A stretch of 64,000 bases of DNA from Planctomycetota bacterium (GCA_020639295.1 JACKGY010000003.1:496001-560000), one strand, 5' to 3'; numbered from the stretch's first letter, positions 9,668-18,866 are shown. Numbers and translations: made by a program. The notes: generated from the sequence alone by a model not told the origin.

Positions 9668-11014
9668 ATGACCGAGACCACCATCAACCCCCAGCCGACC
9701 GTGGCGCCCTACCTCGCCCTGTTCGAGAGCCTGGCGGCCGCCGGCGAGGAGCCGGCCTGGATCGCCGCGCGCCGCCGCTCGGCGATCGCGCGCCTCGGCG
9801 AGCTCGGCTTCCCCACCAGCCGGGACGAGGCCTGGAAGTACACCCGGATCGCGCCCATCGTCGAGGCGGCCTGGGAGCTGCCCGAGTGGGCTCCCAACCC
9901 CGAGCAGCTCGACCTCGAGCGCTTCGTCGCCTGGGAGGACGGTGCCTGGCGCCTGGCCTTCGTCGACGGCGTCTTCGTGCCCGAATTCTCCCGGGTCGAC
10001 GACCTGCCCGAGGGCACGCTCCTGGCCCCGCGCTCGGAGCTCCTCGCGGAAGAGCCCCAGCTCCTCGAGGAGCTCGAGGGCCGCCATGTCGAGTACGCGG
10101 CCGACGGCTTCAAGCTGCTCAACGCCGCCTTCGCCGGTGACGGCGCCTTCCTGCGCGTTCCCCGCGGCCAGCGGCTCGAGCGCCCGGTTCATCTCCTCTT
10201 CGTGCACAGCGGCCAGCAGCCGGTGATGACCAGCCCGCGCAACCTGATCGAGATCGAGGACGGCGGCGCCGCCACGGTGGTCGAGCGCTACGTCGGTCTG
10301 GGCGCGGGGCGCTACTTCGTCAACAGCCAGACCGAGGTCTACGTCGGTCGCAACGCCGACTTCGTCCACGACCGCATCCAGCGCGACGACGACACGGCCT
10401 TCCACATCGGCAATCTCGAGCTGCATCTCGACCGCGACGCCCGCTGCAGTTCGACCGCGATCTCCGTGGGCGCGCTCATCGGCCGCCACGAGGTGCGCCA
10501 GGTCCAGGGCGGCCCGGGCACGACCTGTCGGCTCAACGGTCTGTTCGTGGTCGACGGCGATCGGGTCAGCGACAACGTCGTCGTGGTCGATCACAGTCAG
10601 GACCAGGGCCACAGCGAGCAGCTTTACAAGGGCATCCTCGACGATCGGGCTCTCGGCATCTTCAACGGCTCGATCATCGCCGAGGAAGGCACCCGGGGCA
10701 CCGAAGCCCACCAGACCAACAAGAACCTCCTGCTCTCGGACACCGCCGTCGCCGAGACCAGGCCGCAGCTCGAGATCTACACCGACGAGATCGCCTGCTC
10801 GCACGGCGCGACCGTGGGGCAGCTCGACGGGGAGCAGCTCTTCTACCTCCGTTCGCGCGGCATCGCTGCCGATCAGGCCCGGGCGATGCTGACCCACGCC
10901 TTCGCGGCCGACGTCATCGACCGCGTCGGCAGCGCCGCGACGCGGCGCCGGATCGAGGACCATCTCGCGGAGCGTGTCGCCTGGGGCCGCGTCGCCATCA
11001 CGGAGGAGTCCTGA
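9668..11014 (+). CDS. sufD: SufD subunit of the SUF complex
   Basis: A 448-residue SufD, paralogue of SufB and part of SufBC2D. The N-terminus has the helical region with SRDEAWKYTRIAPI; the C-terminal beta-helix contains GTRGTEAHQTNKNLLLSD and the diagnostic CSHGATVGQLDGEQLFYLR. The conserved His of the 'SHGAT' segment is present. The TGA stop overlaps the sufS ATG by one base (TGATG), so SufD and SufS are translationally coupled. Confidence 0.95.
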   Translation: MTETTINPQPTVAPYLALFESLAAAGEEPAWIAARRRSAIARLGELGFPTSRDEAWKYTRIAPIVEAAWELPEWAPNPEQLDLERFVAWEDGAWRLAFVDGVFVPEFSRVDDLPEGTLLAPRSELLAEEPQLLEELEGRHVEYAADGFKLLNAAFAGDGAFLRVPRGQRLERPVHLLFVHSGQQPVMTSPRNLIEIEDGGAATVVERYVGLGAGRYFVNSQTEVYVGRNADFVHDRIQRDDDTAFHIGNLELHLDRDARCSSTAISVGALIGRHEVRQVQGGPGTTCRLNGLFVVDGDRVSDNVVVVDHSQDQGHSEQLYKGILDDRALGIFNGSIIAEEGTRGTEAHQTNKNLLLSDTAVAETRPQLEIYTDEIACSHGATVGQLDGEQLFYLRSRGIAADQARAMLTHAFAADVIDRVGSAATRRRIEDHLAERVAWGRVAITEES

Positions 11015-12246
11015 TGACCGCGGCGACGTCCCTCGAACTCGATCGGATCAGAGCCGACTTCCCTTGCCTCGACCAGGAGGTCAATGGCCGGCCGCTGGTC
11101 TATCTCGACAACGCCTCCTCGGCCCAGAAGCCGCGCCAGGTGATCGAGAGCATGCGTCAGGTCTACGAGCGGGACTACGCCAACATTCATCGCGGCCAGC
11201 ACAGCCTGAGCATGCGCGCGACCGCCGCCTACGAGCAGGTCCGCGGCAAGGTGGCCCGCTTCCTCGGGACCACCAACGAGAGCGAGATCATCTTCACCTC
11301 CGGCACGACCGCCGGAATCAACCTGGTGGCCCAGACCTGGGGGCGGCGGAACCTGCGTCCGGGAGACGAGATCGTGCTCAGCGAGATGGAGCACCACTCG
11401 AACATCGTCCCCTGGCAGCTCATCGCCGAGGAGAAGGGTGCCCAGATCCGGGTGATCCCGATGGATGATCGCGGGCAGCTCGATCTCGAGGCTTTCGCCG
11501 AGCTTCTCGGGCCGCGCTGCCGGATGGTGGCGGTGGCGCAGGTCTCCAACAGCCTCGGAACGATCAATCCCGTGGCCGAGATCATCGCCATGGCGCATCG
11601 CGCCGGCGCGCGCGTGCTGATCGACGGGGCCCAGGCGGCGCCCCATCTCCGGGTCGACGTCCGCGCCCTCGATTGCGACTTCTACGTCTTCTCGGCCCAC
11701 AAGACCTACGGCCCCACCGGCACCGGAGCGCTCTACGGCAAGATGGAGCTGCTCGAGGCCATGCCGCCCTGGCAGGGCGGCGGCGACATGATCGACCAGG
11801 TCTCCTTCACGCGCACGACCTACAACGTGCCGCCGATGAAGTTCGAGGCCGGCACGCCCAACATCGCTGGCGTCATCGGCATGGGCGCGGCACTCGACTG
11901 GATGCGGCAGATCGGCCTCGACGCCATCGCGGCCCACGAGCATCGTCTGCTCGAACGCGCCACCGCCGCGATCAGCGAGATCGAGGGCATCCGGATCATC
12001 GGCACCGCGGAGAAGAAGGCCAGCGTCCTGGGCTTCTGGCTCGAGGGTGCCCACCCGCACGACATCGGTGCCATCCTGGACCAGTACGGCGTCGCCATCC
12101 GGGCCGGCCACCATTGCGCCCAGCCGGTGATGCAGCACTTCGGATTGCCCGCCACGGCGCGGGCGTCCTTCGCGGTCTACAACACCGAGGACGAGATCGC
12201 GACCTTCATCGAGGCCTTGCGCAAGGCCCGGGAGTTCTTCGCCTGA
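11014..12246 (+). CDS. sufS: SufS cysteine desulfurase
   Basis: A 410-residue group II cysteine desulfurase (PLP enzyme, cysteine to alanine plus enzyme persulfide). The PLP lysine is K230 in SAHKTYGPTG; the catalytic cysteine is C368 in RAGHHCAQP on the short loop typical of SufS. Both ends overlap neighbours by one base (TGATG). No sufE or sufU lies beside it, so the persulfide acceptor must be encoded elsewhere or replaced. Confidence 0.96.
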   Translation: MTAATSLELDRIRADFPCLDQEVNGRPLVYLDNASSAQKPRQVIESMRQVYERDYANIHRGQHSLSMRATAAYEQVRGKVARFLGTTNESEIIFTSGTTAGINLVAQTWGRRNLRPGDEIVLSEMEHHSNIVPWQLIAEEKGAQIRVIPMDDRGQLDLEAFAELLGPRCRMVAVAQVSNSLGTINPVAEIIAMAHRAGARVLIDGAQAAPHLRVDVRALDCDFYVFSAHKTYGPTGTGALYGKMELLEAMPPWQGGGDMIDQVSFTRTTYNVPPMKFEAGTPNIAGVIGMGAALDWMRQIGLDAIAAHEHRLLERATAAISEIEGIRIIGTAEKKASVLGFWLEGAHPHDIGAILDQYGVAIRAGHHCAQPVMQHFGLPATARASFAVYNTEDEIATFIEALRKAREFFA

Positions 12247-12689
12247 TGTACAGGGATCGAGAGCAGGACATGCGAGACCAGATCAGCCCCAGCGATCCGA
12301 ACGCCGCCCATCCGGACCCGGACAAGACGGTGAAGATCCCCATTCCGGCTCCTCTCGTCGATGCCTCGGCCGAGAACGAGCGCGCCAAGGAACTGCGCGA
12401 CAGCATCGTCAGCGTGGTCCGGACCGTCTACGATCCCGAGATCCCGGTCAACATCTACGAGCTCGGCCTGATCTACGACATCCGGGTCACGACCAACCTC
12501 GATTGCGAGGTGGTCTTCACCCTCACCTCGCCCAACTGTCCGGCGGCGCAGTCGATCCCGGCCGAGATCGAGCGCAAGATCAAGGGCCTCGACGGCGTCG
12601 GCGAGGTCCGCATGAACCTCACCTGGGAACCGCCCTGGACCCCCGACAAGATGACCGAGGCCGCCAAGCTCCAGCTCAACATGTTCTGA
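12246..12689 (+). CDS. sufT: DUF59/MIP18-family protein (SufT-like)
   Basis: A 147-residue protein with a variable polar N-terminus of about 45 residues, then a DUF59 domain: VRTVYDPEIPVNIYELGLIY and TLTSPNCPAAQSIP with the conserved Cys, ending in TWEPPWTPDKMTEAAK. DUF59 proteins at the end of suf operons assist Fe-S maturation of target enzymes. The ATG at 12246 forms TGATG with sufS; a second ATG at 12270 has AGG only three bases upstream. It is the last suf gene; a tandem repeat follows directly. Confidence 0.9.
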   Translation: MYRDREQDMRDQISPSDPNAAHPDPDKTVKIPIPAPLVDASAENERAKELRDSIVSVVRTVYDPEIPVNIYELGLIYDIRVTTNLDCEVVFTLTSPNCPAAQSIPAEIERKIKGLDGVGEVRMNLTWEPPWTPDKMTEAAKLQLNMF

Positions 12690-12695
12690 GCTCTC

Positions 12696-12972
12696 GGCGC
12701 TCCGGTCGGACCGCGCAGCGCCGGCTGCGCATCCGATGCTCGAATGCCCTCGGCAACGAACGAGCCGGCCAGCGCCTGGCGCTCCGGTCGGACCGCGCAG
12801 CGCCGGCTGCGCAGCCGAGGCTCGAATGCCCTCGGCAACGAACGAGCCGGCCAGCGCCTGGCGCTCCGGTCGGACCGCGCAGCGCCGGCTGCGCATCCGA
12901 TGCTCGAATGCCCTCGGCAACGAACGAGCCGGCCAGCGCCTGGCGCCTCGGAGCGCCGGCTGCCCAGCCGGC
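12696..12972. repeat. Three tandem 82-bp repeats plus a decayed fourth
   Basis: Units start at 12696, 12778 and 12860, exactly 82 bp apart, and are nearly identical; unit 2 differs at two bases in the segment after the hairpin. From 12942 a shortened fourth copy is recognisable for about 30 bp. Each unit holds a perfect hairpin (GCGCAGC, loop GCCG, GCTGCGC) and a smaller CGGTC-G-GACCG palindrome. It fills the 355-bp gap between the convergent sufT and DUF1570 genes. Since 82 is not a multiple of three, it is not coding. It could be a REP/BIME-like element or simple tandem expansion; the hairpins could end transcription from both sides. Confidence 0.93.
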
Positions 12973-13044
12973 AGGTCCGCCGTGGGCGCTCGAGACCGGA
13001 CCGAGGAGCACGTCGACCGTCACTCGGCGCTTCGGCGACGACGA

Positions 13045-14631
13045 TCAGTCGCCGCCGCTCAGCTCGACCGAGACCATCACCTCCCAGTTGTCGGGATCGA
13101 TCTCGGCGGCGAGCTTGCGGAGACGGTCGATCTCCTTCTCGGTCGGTGACGCCGCCTCGCCTTCTTTCGGCCCGGCGGAGGGCCCGGAGATCGCGCGGGC
13201 GAGGTTGGTGTAGAAGGAACCGTTGAGCGGGTCGCCCTCGATCGCCTTCCGGAAGGCATCCGCGGCCTCGGCGTATTTCTCCTTCTGGAGGCAGGCCCGT
13301 CCGAGCCCGTACCAGGTGGTCGGCGTCTCGTAGCCCTTCTCGATGGCCGTCTTGAAGAAGCGCTGGGCCTTGATCGGCATGCCACGGGCGAGGACCTGTT
13401 CGCCGGCCTCCGAATAGCCGCGGCCGCCGGTGGCCTCGAGGCCTTTGACGTAGTCGTGCCATTCCTTCTCGAGCGTCTTCAGGTCGGCGACGTCGAGGTA
13501 GGCGAGCAGGGCCTTGATCTGCTCGTCGGCGTTGACCGTGTACATGCCGAAGTTCCAGCTCTCGTGCTTGATCGAGCGCTCCCGCGCCAGGGCGATGTAG
13601 AACTTCTTGAACTTGGCCGCGTACTGCTTGGATTCGAGCAGGAAGTGCACGAAGGACCAGCCCCAGGCGTAGTGGATGGCGTTGAACTCGCCGTGCTGCA
13701 GGCGGATCATCCCCTCGAGACTCTGCCATTCGTTGCCGGCGATCTGGTCCTGGATCACCGTGAGCCGTCCGGCCTGGATGTTGCCGACGGTCATCTTCTT
13801 CTTGTCGGGGTCCCAGGTGCTGGCGCCGTAGTACTCGGCCAGCGACTCGTTCACCCAGGGCGGGTACGCGAAGCGCGGTTCGATCAGCTGGGTCAGGTAG
13901 TGGTTGGTCTCGTGGAACATGACGTCGATGGTCATGCGCTCGTCGAGACGGTCGTAGTAGAAGTGGAGTTCCTGCGGCGGAACGAAGCGGAAGTAGCCGA
14001 TCACACCCGCGCTCGCGCCACTCACCTGATGGTAGTAGTCGGCGTTGTGGTAGAAGCAGACCTTCAACCGCTCGGCCTTCGACTCCTTGCGAATCCGCCA
14101 TTCCCGGGTGAAGACCGTGTAGTAGGTCTCCATGAGTTCCATGTACTTCTCCATCTGATCGGGATCGATGGTGTAGTGGAACTCGAAGTTCTTGGTCTTG
14201 GTGATGTAGCGATCGCGCCACTTCTGGTGCTTCTGCGCCTCGACCAGTCGGGCCCGCTGCTTCTCCCGGCGGCGCTCGAGCAGGCTGTCCCGGCGGGCAA
14301 TCTTCATCCACTTGCCGTCGAACAGCACCTCGCCGGCGGCGAGACGTTCCTTCTCCTCCTCGCTGTACTCGTGCTCCACGCCCTCGAACCGACTGGTGAA
14401 GGCCTCCTTGACCAGCTCCTTCTTGAGCAGGACGTCACCGTGTTCGTAGTGGATGACGACGCCCGCCGGTGTCTCGGTCATCGGGCGACCGGTCACGAAG
14501 CGACCGTCGACGAGCTGAACGGTGTCGGCGCAGTCCTGCGGCTCCTGGGCCGGCAGGATCGAGCCGATCAGGATCAGGAACAGCCACGACGAGATCAGCG
14601 GGCTCCGGCACATGATCGTTCTCGTCAGCAT
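13045..14631 (-). CDS. Secreted DUF1570-like zinc peptidase with TPR C-terminus
   Basis: A 528-residue protein with a Sec signal peptide (hydrophobic stretch SSWLFLILIGS, cleavage expected after ILPA before Gln). A gluzincin-like motif HETNH (H240, E241, H244) is followed 18 residues later by NESLAEYYG, where E262 fits the third zinc ligand. The C-terminal region (about 430-500) has TPR-like helices, e.g. KAQRFFKTAIEKGYE and AADAFRKAIEGDP. DUF1570-type proteins of this kind are abundant in Planctomycetota; substrates are unknown. The ATG at 14631 shares one base with the stop of the upstream homologue (TGATG). Confidence 0.75.
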   Translation of the reverse strand: MLTRTIMCRSPLISSWLFLILIGSILPAQEPQDCADTVQLVDGRFVTGRPMTETPAGVVIHYEHGDVLLKKELVKEAFTSRFEGVEHEYSEEEKERLAAGEVLFDGKWMKIARRDSLLERRREKQRARLVEAQKHQKWRDRYITKTKNFEFHYTIDPDQMEKYMELMETYYTVFTREWRIRKESKAERLKVCFYHNADYYHQVSGASAGVIGYFRFVPPQELHFYYDRLDERMTIDVMFHETNHYLTQLIEPRFAYPPWVNESLAEYYGASTWDPDKKKMTVGNIQAGRLTVIQDQIAGNEWQSLEGMIRLQHGEFNAIHYAWGWSFVHFLLESKQYAAKFKKFYIALARERSIKHESWNFGMYTVNADEQIKALLAYLDVADLKTLEKEWHDYVKGLEATGGRGYSEAGEQVLARGMPIKAQRFFKTAIEKGYETPTTWYGLGRACLQKEKYAEAADAFRKAIEGDPLNGSFYTNLARAISGPSAGPKEGEAASPTEKEIDRLRKLAAEIDPDNWEVMVSVELSGGD

Positions 14632-16289
14632 CAGTCGATCGCCCTCTGGAGCCCCTTCTCGATCTGGGCCCAGTCCTTGTCGTCGAAGCCGAGCTTCTCG
14701 AGCACCATCTTGCCGAGTTCGTCGTCGCGGCCGGCCGTGGCCGTCCGTCGCTTCCGGTACTGCTCTTCTTCTTCCTTCTCGGTGTCCGGTTCCTTCCATT
14801 CGCCGGCGGGCCGGGACTCGGGCAGGCGGCCGTCGATCTCCTCCGCCGCCTCGAGGACGTACCGGAGGTAGCGGGTCGTGAAGTCCTTGAGCGGTCGACA
14901 GCCGCGAGCGCCGTCGAGGATGTAGCGGACCAGCAGCGTCGATTCGCCGAAGAAGACTCCGTAGCGGTCGTTCAGGTTGCCGGTGTCCATGGTCATGAGC
15001 TCGCGGGCGCTGAACAGCTCCTTCTTCGCCTCGGCGATCTTGACCTCCCTGATCGTGTAGACGTCCGGAGCGAACTCCAGCTTGCTGCCCTTGGGCCGGG
15101 CGTTGGCCAGGGCGTTGCGCAGGCCGGAATCGAACCAGTTGGGCAGGTTCCAGGCGATGAGGCGGTCCTTGTCGTGAAGGTAGCGAGCGCCCATGGACTG
15201 GAAGATCGAACCGAAGCCACCGCGGGTGCCCTCACCGGTGTCCTTGTAGATGACGATCTCGTCGATCTCGGCGCTGCTGCTGATCCGGATGGAGCCACCG
15301 CCGCCCATGCTGTAGGCCCGGAACTCGGCGTAGTCCTTGCAGACGCGGACGATCGTCTTCATGACGTACTCGTCGGAGATCTCGCCGAAGGTCTCGTCGA
15401 GCCAGCGGCGACAGCAGTTGACCGCCTTGACGACCTCGGCGGTGTAACGCGGGTCGGCGTGGGAGATGACCAGGCAGTTGTCGTTGTCGAGCACCTCCCA
15501 GTCGTCGGGAAGCTGGTCGAGATAGCGCTGGACGGCCCGGTCCTCGGCCTCCTTGCGGATGCGCCGGCGATCGGCGGCATGCATCGCCTTCCACTTCTTC
15601 CGGTCCCCCATCAGGGCCAGATCCTCGTCGTCGAGCTTCTTGATCCCGCCCGAATCCGTGGTCCCGGAGGCGAGGCCGCCCTCGCGGGTGATGAAGCGGA
15701 AGCTCTTGAGCGCCTTGCGCGCGATCGGCGCCAGCTTGTCGAAGTGGTCGTCGAGGATCTCGAACTCGACCGCGAAGTCGGCGTCCTGGGTCCGGAAGAC
15801 CCAGGTGACCAGGCGATACTTGGCGGCATCCTTGTCGAAGGTGACCTCCAGATCCTGGTAGTCGAGCTTGCCGATCTTGCCCCGGTCTTCCTTGCTGAAG
15901 TAGAAGCCCGAGCGCGTCTGGCGCAGGAAGTCGGCGTAGTCCTTGTAGGGGTTCTTGCCGAACAGGGCGACGATCACGCCGCCGGCATCCCCGAGTTCGA
16001 CCTTCTTCTCGTCCCGGGTCGAGTCCGGAAAGACGATCACCCGCATCATCGGCCGGTGGTCGACCGGGAAGTCGCCGCTGCGCGCGACGAAGGAGCGATC
16101 GCAGAGGAACTTCGCGACGATCCACTTCTCGTTGATGTCGATGGGGATGCACTCCCAGTCGCCGGGAGTCTTGATCTTGAAGCCGCGCTGCTTGTCGACG
16201 TGGTAGCCGACCTGCGCCGTGACCGTGGCGACGGTCGAGGTGGCGAGCAGCACGAGCGCCAGGATCATCGCCTTGCGCGTGATGATCAT
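14631..16289 (-). CDS. Secreted DUF1570-like protein without zinc motif
   Basis: A 552-residue exported protein; the signal peptide MIITRKAMILALVLL continues to a cleavage site after VTA, before Gln. The N-terminal half (about 30-220) resembles a PsbP-like or lipoprotein-type sheet (GFKIKTPGDWECIPI). The C-terminal half follows the DUF1570 layout, with NWFDSGLRNALANA where the paralogue has its NExxAEYY helix, but I find no HExxH. It is probably a non-peptidase paralogue of the next gene, to which it is translationally coupled. GGAG lies upstream of the ATG at 16289. Function unknown. Confidence 0.7.
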   Translation of the reverse strand: MIITRKAMILALVLLATSTVATVTAQVGYHVDKQRGFKIKTPGDWECIPIDINEKWIVAKFLCDRSFVARSGDFPVDHRPMMRVIVFPDSTRDEKKVELGDAGGVIVALFGKNPYKDYADFLRQTRSGFYFSKEDRGKIGKLDYQDLEVTFDKDAAKYRLVTWVFRTQDADFAVEFEILDDHFDKLAPIARKALKSFRFITREGGLASGTTDSGGIKKLDDEDLALMGDRKKWKAMHAADRRRIRKEAEDRAVQRYLDQLPDDWEVLDNDNCLVISHADPRYTAEVVKAVNCCRRWLDETFGEISDEYVMKTIVRVCKDYAEFRAYSMGGGGSIRISSSAEIDEIVIYKDTGEGTRGGFGSIFQSMGARYLHDKDRLIAWNLPNWFDSGLRNALANARPKGSKLEFAPDVYTIREVKIAEAKKELFSARELMTMDTGNLNDRYGVFFGESTLLVRYILDGARGCRPLKDFTTRYLRYVLEAAEEIDGRLPESRPAGEWKEPDTEKEEEEQYRKRRTATAGRDDELGKMVLEKLGFDDKDWAQIEKGLQRAID

Positions 16290-16326
16290 CGCGTCTCCTT
16301 CTCTTCGCGGTTGCTCTACGCGCCCC

Positions 16327-16355
16327 ATCATGGAGCCTGGGGCCCGCCGGCGCAA
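16327..16355 (-). promoter_or_regulatory. Weak promoter candidate for the DUF1570 pair
   Basis: Minus strand: TTGCGC, 17 bp, CATGAT (four of six at -10), about 38 bp before the ATG at 16289. The -35 is poor. Confidence 0.3.
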
Positions 16356-16427
16356 CGATTCGCGGCCGATGAAGGAGATTCCGGAAGTTGAAACCGGGCC
16401 GACCCCGGGAACGAGGTCGGCCGGTCC

Positions 16428-16925
16428 TCAGCGCTTCCCGGGCTTCGGGACGTGCTGGTCGAAGAGGATCGTGTTGCCGTCCGGATCGGCGATCATGAAG
16501 TGGGCCGGGCCGTCGCTCGACTCGTCCGCCCGGGTCAGCAGGGCGAAGCCGGCCGCCTCGAGCTGACGCTGGATCTCGCGGACGTCGGTGAAGGTCTCGA
16601 GCGGCTCGCCCTTCGGGGTCCAGCCCGGATTGAAGGTCAGGATGTTGTCCTCGAACATGCCCTGGAACAGGCCGATCTTGGTGCCTCGATTGGCGAGGAC
16701 CAACCAGTTCTGGGACTGATCACCACCCACCTGGCTGAATCCGAGCGCCTCGTAGAAGCGCCTCGAGGCGGCGATGTCCTTCACCGTCAGACAGACGCAA
16801 AAGTTGCCGAGTTCGAGCCCATCCGTGGCCATTTTCGTCTCCTTGACGTCTCGCCGGGGCTCCGCGACCGATCCGCAGGAGCAGATGGTCGCGAGCAACA
16901 AGGCGAGGATTCCGAGTCTGAGCAT
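16428..16925 (-). CDS. VOC-family protein, predicted lipoprotein (two possible starts)
   Basis: A vicinal-oxygen-chelate (glyoxalase/dioxygenase fold) domain: CLTVKDIAASRRFYEALGF at the start of the first beta-alpha-beta unit and FMIADPDGNTILFDQH at the end, about 125 residues. From the ATG at 16925 (GGGAG upstream) the protein begins with a lipoprotein-type signal, GILALLLATICSCG, giving 165 residues. A second ATG at 16832 has a near-perfect AAGGAG six bases upstream and would give a 134-residue cytoplasmic form. Both are credible. The substrate is unknown. It is divergent from the AraC-type regulator. Confidence 0.72.
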   Translation of the reverse strand: MLRLGILALLLATICSCGSVAEPRRDVKETKMATDGLELGNFCVCLTVKDIAASRRFYEALGFSQVGGDQSQNWLVLANRGTKIGLFQGMFEDNILTFNPGWTPKGEPLETFTDVREIQRQLEAAGFALLTRADESSDGPAHFMIADPDGNTILFDQHVPKPGKR

Positions 16926-17065
16926 CCGTTCCCGCTCCCCTGGGGCGGGGCGCCGCCGAGGCGTCCCGATGCGCGAAGGATAGCGAGGCGGTCGGGTGAC
17001 GTCTTGACGGATCTTGCGAATCAGCGAGGCTCGGGCCTTCGGCCGACCGCGATCCGGAAAGCGAG

Positions 17066-17968
17066 ATGACCGCCGCCAACGAACTCTACGTCCAGCGTCT
17101 GAACCAGGCCATCGATCACGTCCTGGCCCACCTCGGCGAGCCGATCCGCCTCGAGGACGTGGCCCGAGCGGCCTGCTTCTCGCCCGGCCACTTCCACCGC
17201 ATCTTCCGGGCGACCATCGGCGAGACCCTGGCCGAGTTCGTCACCAGGCTGAGACTCGAACGAGCGCTGCGCCTGCTCGCGCACGATCCGCGGGCGAACC
17301 TGACCCGGATCGCACTCGCCTGCGGTTTCGGCTCCAGCTCGAACTTCTCGCGGGTGTTCAAGCAGCACCACGGCGTCGCCCCCAGCCGCTTCGACCTCGG
17401 CTCGCTCCGCGATCGTCGGCGGGCGGAGCTCCAGGCCCTGATCGAGGCACCCGAGGAAGGCCGCCGGCTCGACCGCCTGCCGCCCGGCCAGAATCCGGAT
17501 GGTTTCACCGTCGTCCTGCGCGAGCTTCCGGCCCGGGTCGTCGCCTACCTCCGGGTCCACGACCCCTTCAAGCCGGGGCGGGTGGACGGCGCCGCGGCGC
17601 GCTTCGTCGCCTGGGCCGAGGAACGTGGCGTCGCCGACGGCCAGTGGCTCGGCTACATGTGGGACGATCCGAACATCGTCGCGCTCGAGAACTGCCGCTA
17701 CGACGTCGGCCTCGAGCTTCCGGGACATCGCGCGTCGGGCGAGATCGGCCGGATCGAATTCCCGGCGATGAGGCTCGCCGAGATCGAGGTCCGCGGTGGG
17801 ATCGACCTGGAACAGCGGGCCCTCGACTGGCTCTACGGCAGCTGGCTCCCCAGCTCCGGCATGGCGCCCAGCGACCAGCCCTGCTTCGAGGCCTGGATCG
17901 GCCGGCCCTTCGCCCACGGCCTCGAGTACTTCGAGCTGAAGGCCCAGTTGCCGGTGGTCCCGGTCTGA
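17066..17968 (+). CDS. AraC-family regulator with GyrI-like ligand-binding domain
   Basis: A 300-residue protein. Residues about 8-105 are two helix-turn-helix motifs of the AraC type (LEDVARAACFSPGHFHRIF, then IALACGFGSSSNFSRVFK). Residues about 150-300 form a GyrI/SOUL-like effector domain (ELPARVVAYLRVHDPF... EFPAMRLAEIEVRGGI). Such proteins (Rob/SoxS-like with GyrI) respond to small, often toxic hydrophobic compounds. It is transcribed divergently from the VOC gene, 140 bp apart, so control of that gene is plausible. ATG 17066 has GAAAGCGAG upstream. Confidence 0.88.
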   Translation: MTAANELYVQRLNQAIDHVLAHLGEPIRLEDVARAACFSPGHFHRIFRATIGETLAEFVTRLRLERALRLLAHDPRANLTRIALACGFGSSSNFSRVFKQHHGVAPSRFDLGSLRDRRRAELQALIEAPEEGRRLDRLPPGQNPDGFTVVLRELPARVVAYLRVHDPFKPGRVDGAAARFVAWAEERGVADGQWLGYMWDDPNIVALENCRYDVGLELPGHRASGEIGRIEFPAMRLAEIEVRGGIDLEQRALDWLYGSWLPSSGMAPSDQPCFEAWIGRPFAHGLEYFELKAQLPVVPV

Positions 17969-18119
17969 GGCCTCGATTGCCCGGCGCCGCCGAATTCCAT
18001 AACTTCCGGGGCACGCAGGCGACGAGCCCGTGCCTCTTTCGCGGCGTTCAGCCGACCGGCGGGTCCGATGCCCCGCGAACCGGCGGGCGCCGGGGCCCGA
18101 GTCCAGGTCCGGAGCGTCC

Positions 18120-18866
18120 ATGACGAGTCTCTTCCGCGGCGCCTCCTACTTCGCCCGAGGCCTCGGCCTGATCGGCAAGCCCAGGATCCGGCGCTGGGCC
18201 TTCATTCCGGTGGTCCTGTCCGCGCTCATCTTCGCCGGTCTCACCTGGCTGTCGATCCAGTACCTCCGCGATTGGGTCGAGGGTGCCGCCGCCTGGTGCC
18301 GCGACACGATCGGCCTCGACTTCCTCGGCCCGGTCCTCTGGGTCGTCTTCGGCAGCTCGGCCCTCCTGGTCGTCGCCTACAGCTTCGTCCTGGTCGCCAG
18401 TCTGGTCGCCTGTCCCTTCAACGCGATCCTGGCCGAGGCCGTCGAGGAGCACCGGACCGGACGCCGTCCGGACGGCATGCCCCTCCTGACCATGATCAAG
18501 CGCTCGCCGGTGATCCTGTTCCAGGAGACCAAGAAGGTCCTCTACTACTTCCTCTGGGCGATCCCGGTCGGCGTGCTCTGCCTCGTCCTCTCGCCCGCGG
18601 CCCCCTTCATCTGGGGTGCCTTCAGCGCCTGGATGATGGCCCTGGAGTTCAGCGATTACCCGATGGACAACGCCGGCTTGAGCTTCCGGCAGATGCGCCG
18701 GACGCTGGCCCGGCGGCGGATGACCGCCTTCGGCTTCGGCCTCGCCGCCTTCTTCTTCGCGCTCGTGCCCCTGCTCAACCTGCTGACGGTCCCGGCGGCC
18801 GTCTGCGGCGCGACCTTGATGTGGCTCGAGGAGCTGGAGCCGCTGACGGAGGACGGACGCCGATGA
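18120..18866 (+). CDS. EI24/CysZ-family membrane protein
   Basis: A 248-residue integral membrane protein with hydrophobic segments at about 27-48, 69-95, 141-175 and 203-234, and the EI24 (DUF540) layout: N-terminal FRGASYFARGLGLI, CPFNAILAEAVEE after the second helix pair, and EFSDYPMDN before the last. CysZ is a sulfate transporter in enterobacteria, but many EI24 proteins outside that group have no known role and no cys genes are near. The stop overlaps the next gene's start by four bases (ATGA). I start at ATG 18120. Confidence 0.8.
   Translation: MTSLFRGASYFARGLGLIGKPRIRRWAFIPVVLSALIFAGLTWLSIQYLRDWVEGAAAWCRDTIGLDFLGPVLWVVFGSSALLVVAYSFVLVASLVACPFNAILAEAVEEHRTGRRPDGMPLLTMIKRSPVILFQETKKVLYYFLWAIPVGVLCLVLSPAAPFIWGAFSAWMMALEFSDYPMDNAGLSFRQMRRTLARRRMTAFGFGLAAFFFALVPLLNLLTVPAAVCGATLMWLEELEPLTEDGRR

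Noticed and set aside
12696..12941. CRISPR array
   Set aside because: The 82-bp units abut directly with no unique spacers, there are only three, and no cas genes are near.
12473..14311. Long minus-strand frame through the tandem repeat into the DUF1570 gene
   Set aside because: It is out of frame with the zinc-peptidase protein; the protein-like repeats in it come from the DNA repeat, whose 82-bp period is not a multiple of three.
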